Shown: piece after piece, positions 5,738 to 6,564 of the stretch | Numbering within the stretch: the first letter of the stretch is position 1 | Layout of the letters: every line of letters starts with the position of its first letter | Assembly (NCBI GenBank): GCA_945889655.1 | Contig: CAMDCH010000155.1 | Span: 1 to 6,564, forward strand | Direction of reading: 5' to 3' | DNA: 6,564 bases | Source: SHZT01 sp945889655 | GTDB lineage: Bacteria > Gemmatimonadota > Gemmatimonadetes > Gemmatimonadales > GWC2-71-9 | Program-made: the position numbers and the translations under genes | The notes under the pieces: model-generated | Seen by the model: only the letters and a program-made list of their open reading frames with translations | Databases searched by the model: none | What the model was told of the DNA's origin: nothing

Positions 5738-6564
5738 CCATTCGCGCGCTGGCCGCGGCGGGATTCCTGCTGTCCGCCGTCGCGTCCACGGCCGGAGGGC
5801 AGGTGGCCCGCCCGCTCTGGCACGCGGCTCTCAAGGCCCGCATCCCGATCGACTCTACCACTCCCGACGCGGCGATCATCAGGGCGATGGACGCCGAGCT
5901 GGCGCTCGGCCGCCCGGACCGCGCATCGCTGCTGCTGGCTCAGCACGGGCTGACGGATTCGGTGCTCGAAGGGGAGCGGCTCGTGATCGAGGCCGCCGGC
6001 GCGTTTGGCTCGAAGGAGTTCGCCCGGGCCGGCGAGCGCTATGCGGCCGCGGCGGGCCGGTTCTCCGGCCTGGAGCGCGGGATGCTGGCCGCACGCGCGA
6101 ACGCAGCGGCCCAGTACCGCACGGCCCGCGACGGCCTCCCCGCGATCGCCGGGTGGCTGGCGCTTCGCGAGGCGCAAGTCACGGCGGACACCGGCGTGGC
6201 GTTCCACCTGCTCGAGCAGGCGCCCACGGCGGCGCGGAAGCTGGTGCCGAGGGTGCGCGGGGAGTTCTTCGCGCTCTCCGGCGACACGGCTCGCGCGGTC
6301 GCGGTGCTGGCGGGGGCCGGATTTGATGGCCGGGCGGCGGCGCTAGCGCTCGCGGCGGGTGACAGCATCAACGCGCGCCAGCTCACTTATCGTGGGCTCC
6401 GTTCCGGCGACACGGCCGTGGCGAATGCCTCGGTGATGTTGGCGAACGGACCGGTCAAGCCGCGCTCGGCCGAGGAATTCCTGTTGCTGGCGCGCGCGGT
6501 GCGGCGGGAGTCGGCGGCGCGCGCGGCCGCGCTCGCCGGCCAGGCCGTGACCGCGGGCGACACC
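5734..6564 (+). CDS. Exported alpha-helical-repeat protein, probable CTG start, 3' end beyond window
   Basis: An open frame of 277 codons runs to the right edge without a stop. Starting at CTG 5734 the product begins (M)TIRALAAAGFLLSAVASTAGG, a good Sec signal peptide with cleavage near residue 20. The rest is Ala/Leu/Arg-rich and almost wholly helical, with repeated helix pairs containing GRPDRASLLL, FARAGERYAAAAGRF, LSGDTARAVAVLAGAG and GDSINARQLTYRGL, like TPR or other superhelical arrays. The N-terminal superhelix of soluble lytic transglycosylases is one possible relative, but no catalytic domain is in view, so this is only a suggestion. The start overlaps the GWxTD stop as CTGA, with AGGAG 6 bases upstream, so translation is likely coupled. 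The alternatives GTG 5803 and ATG 5887 would lose the signal peptide; ATT 5740 would keep it. A periplasmic role beside the GWxTD lipoprotein is inferred. Confidence 0.75.
   Translation, partial: MTIRALAAAGFLLSAVASTAGGQVARPLWHAALKARIPIDSTTPDAAIIRAMDAELALGRPDRASLLLAQHGLTDSVLEGERLVIEAAGAFGSKEFARAGERYAAAAGRFSGLERGMLAARANAAAQYRTARDGLPAIAGWLALREAQVTADTGVAFHLLEQAPTAARKLVPRVRGEFFALSGDTARAVAVLAGAGFDGRAAALALAAGDSINARQLTYRGLRSGDTAVANASVMLANGPVKPRSAEEFLLLARAVRRESAARAAALAGQAVTAGDT

Noticed and set aside
5668..6207. 179-codon minus-strand open frame opposite the GWxTD end and helical-repeat gene
   Set aside because: It spans the junction of two plus-strand genes that have a signal peptide, ribosome binding site and continuous frame; typical high-GC shadow.

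Overview
The window is high-GC bacterial DNA with tightly packed genes on both strands. A GWxTD-domain lipoprotein, a soluble PknB-like kinase placed against pyrE, a type A RNase P RNA and several exported envelope proteins together suggest Gemmatimonadota, or less likely Acidobacteriota or a related phylum. This placement is an inference from gene content and composition; no 16S rRNA gene is present.

Layout from left to right. (1) Positions 1-1443, minus strand: an exported, probably outer-membrane beta-barrel protein cut by the left edge, preceded in its operon by an unrecognised exported protein or lipoprotein of 275 residues. The two share one base in a TGATG stop/start. (2) About 1493-1852, minus strand: rnpB, the RNase P RNA, recognised from its conserved regions and from P1 pairing between its two ends. 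It lies directly upstream of the envelope pair with no visible terminator between them. (3) Positions 1871-1918: a compact regulatory gap between rnpB and the divergent plus-strand gene, holding a 7-bp-arm inverted repeat and a flanking direct repeat. (4) Positions 1933-2787, plus strand: a transcription regulator with a degenerate receiver-like N-terminus and an AraC-type DNA-binding domain. (5) Positions 2813-4326, minus strand: a Ser/Thr protein kinase followed after 2 bases by pyrE (orotate phosphoribosyltransferase), convergent with the regulator. (6) Positions 4388 to the right edge, plus strand: a GWxTD-domain lipoprotein, then an exported helical-repeat protein that runs off the window. 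The second gene appears to start at a CTG codon overlapping the stop of the first.

How the genes fit together: the window mixes housekeeping functions (RNase P RNA, pyrimidine synthesis) with envelope proteins and two regulators (the kinase and the AraC-type protein). Overlaps and very short gaps suggest three translationally coupled pairs: lipoprotein/barrel, kinase/pyrE and GWxTD/helical-repeat. I see no mobile element, CRISPR array, tRNA or defence system. The least conventional items are the probable CTG start, the phosphorylation-dead receiver fused to an AraC domain, and the symmetric sequence between that gene and rnpB.
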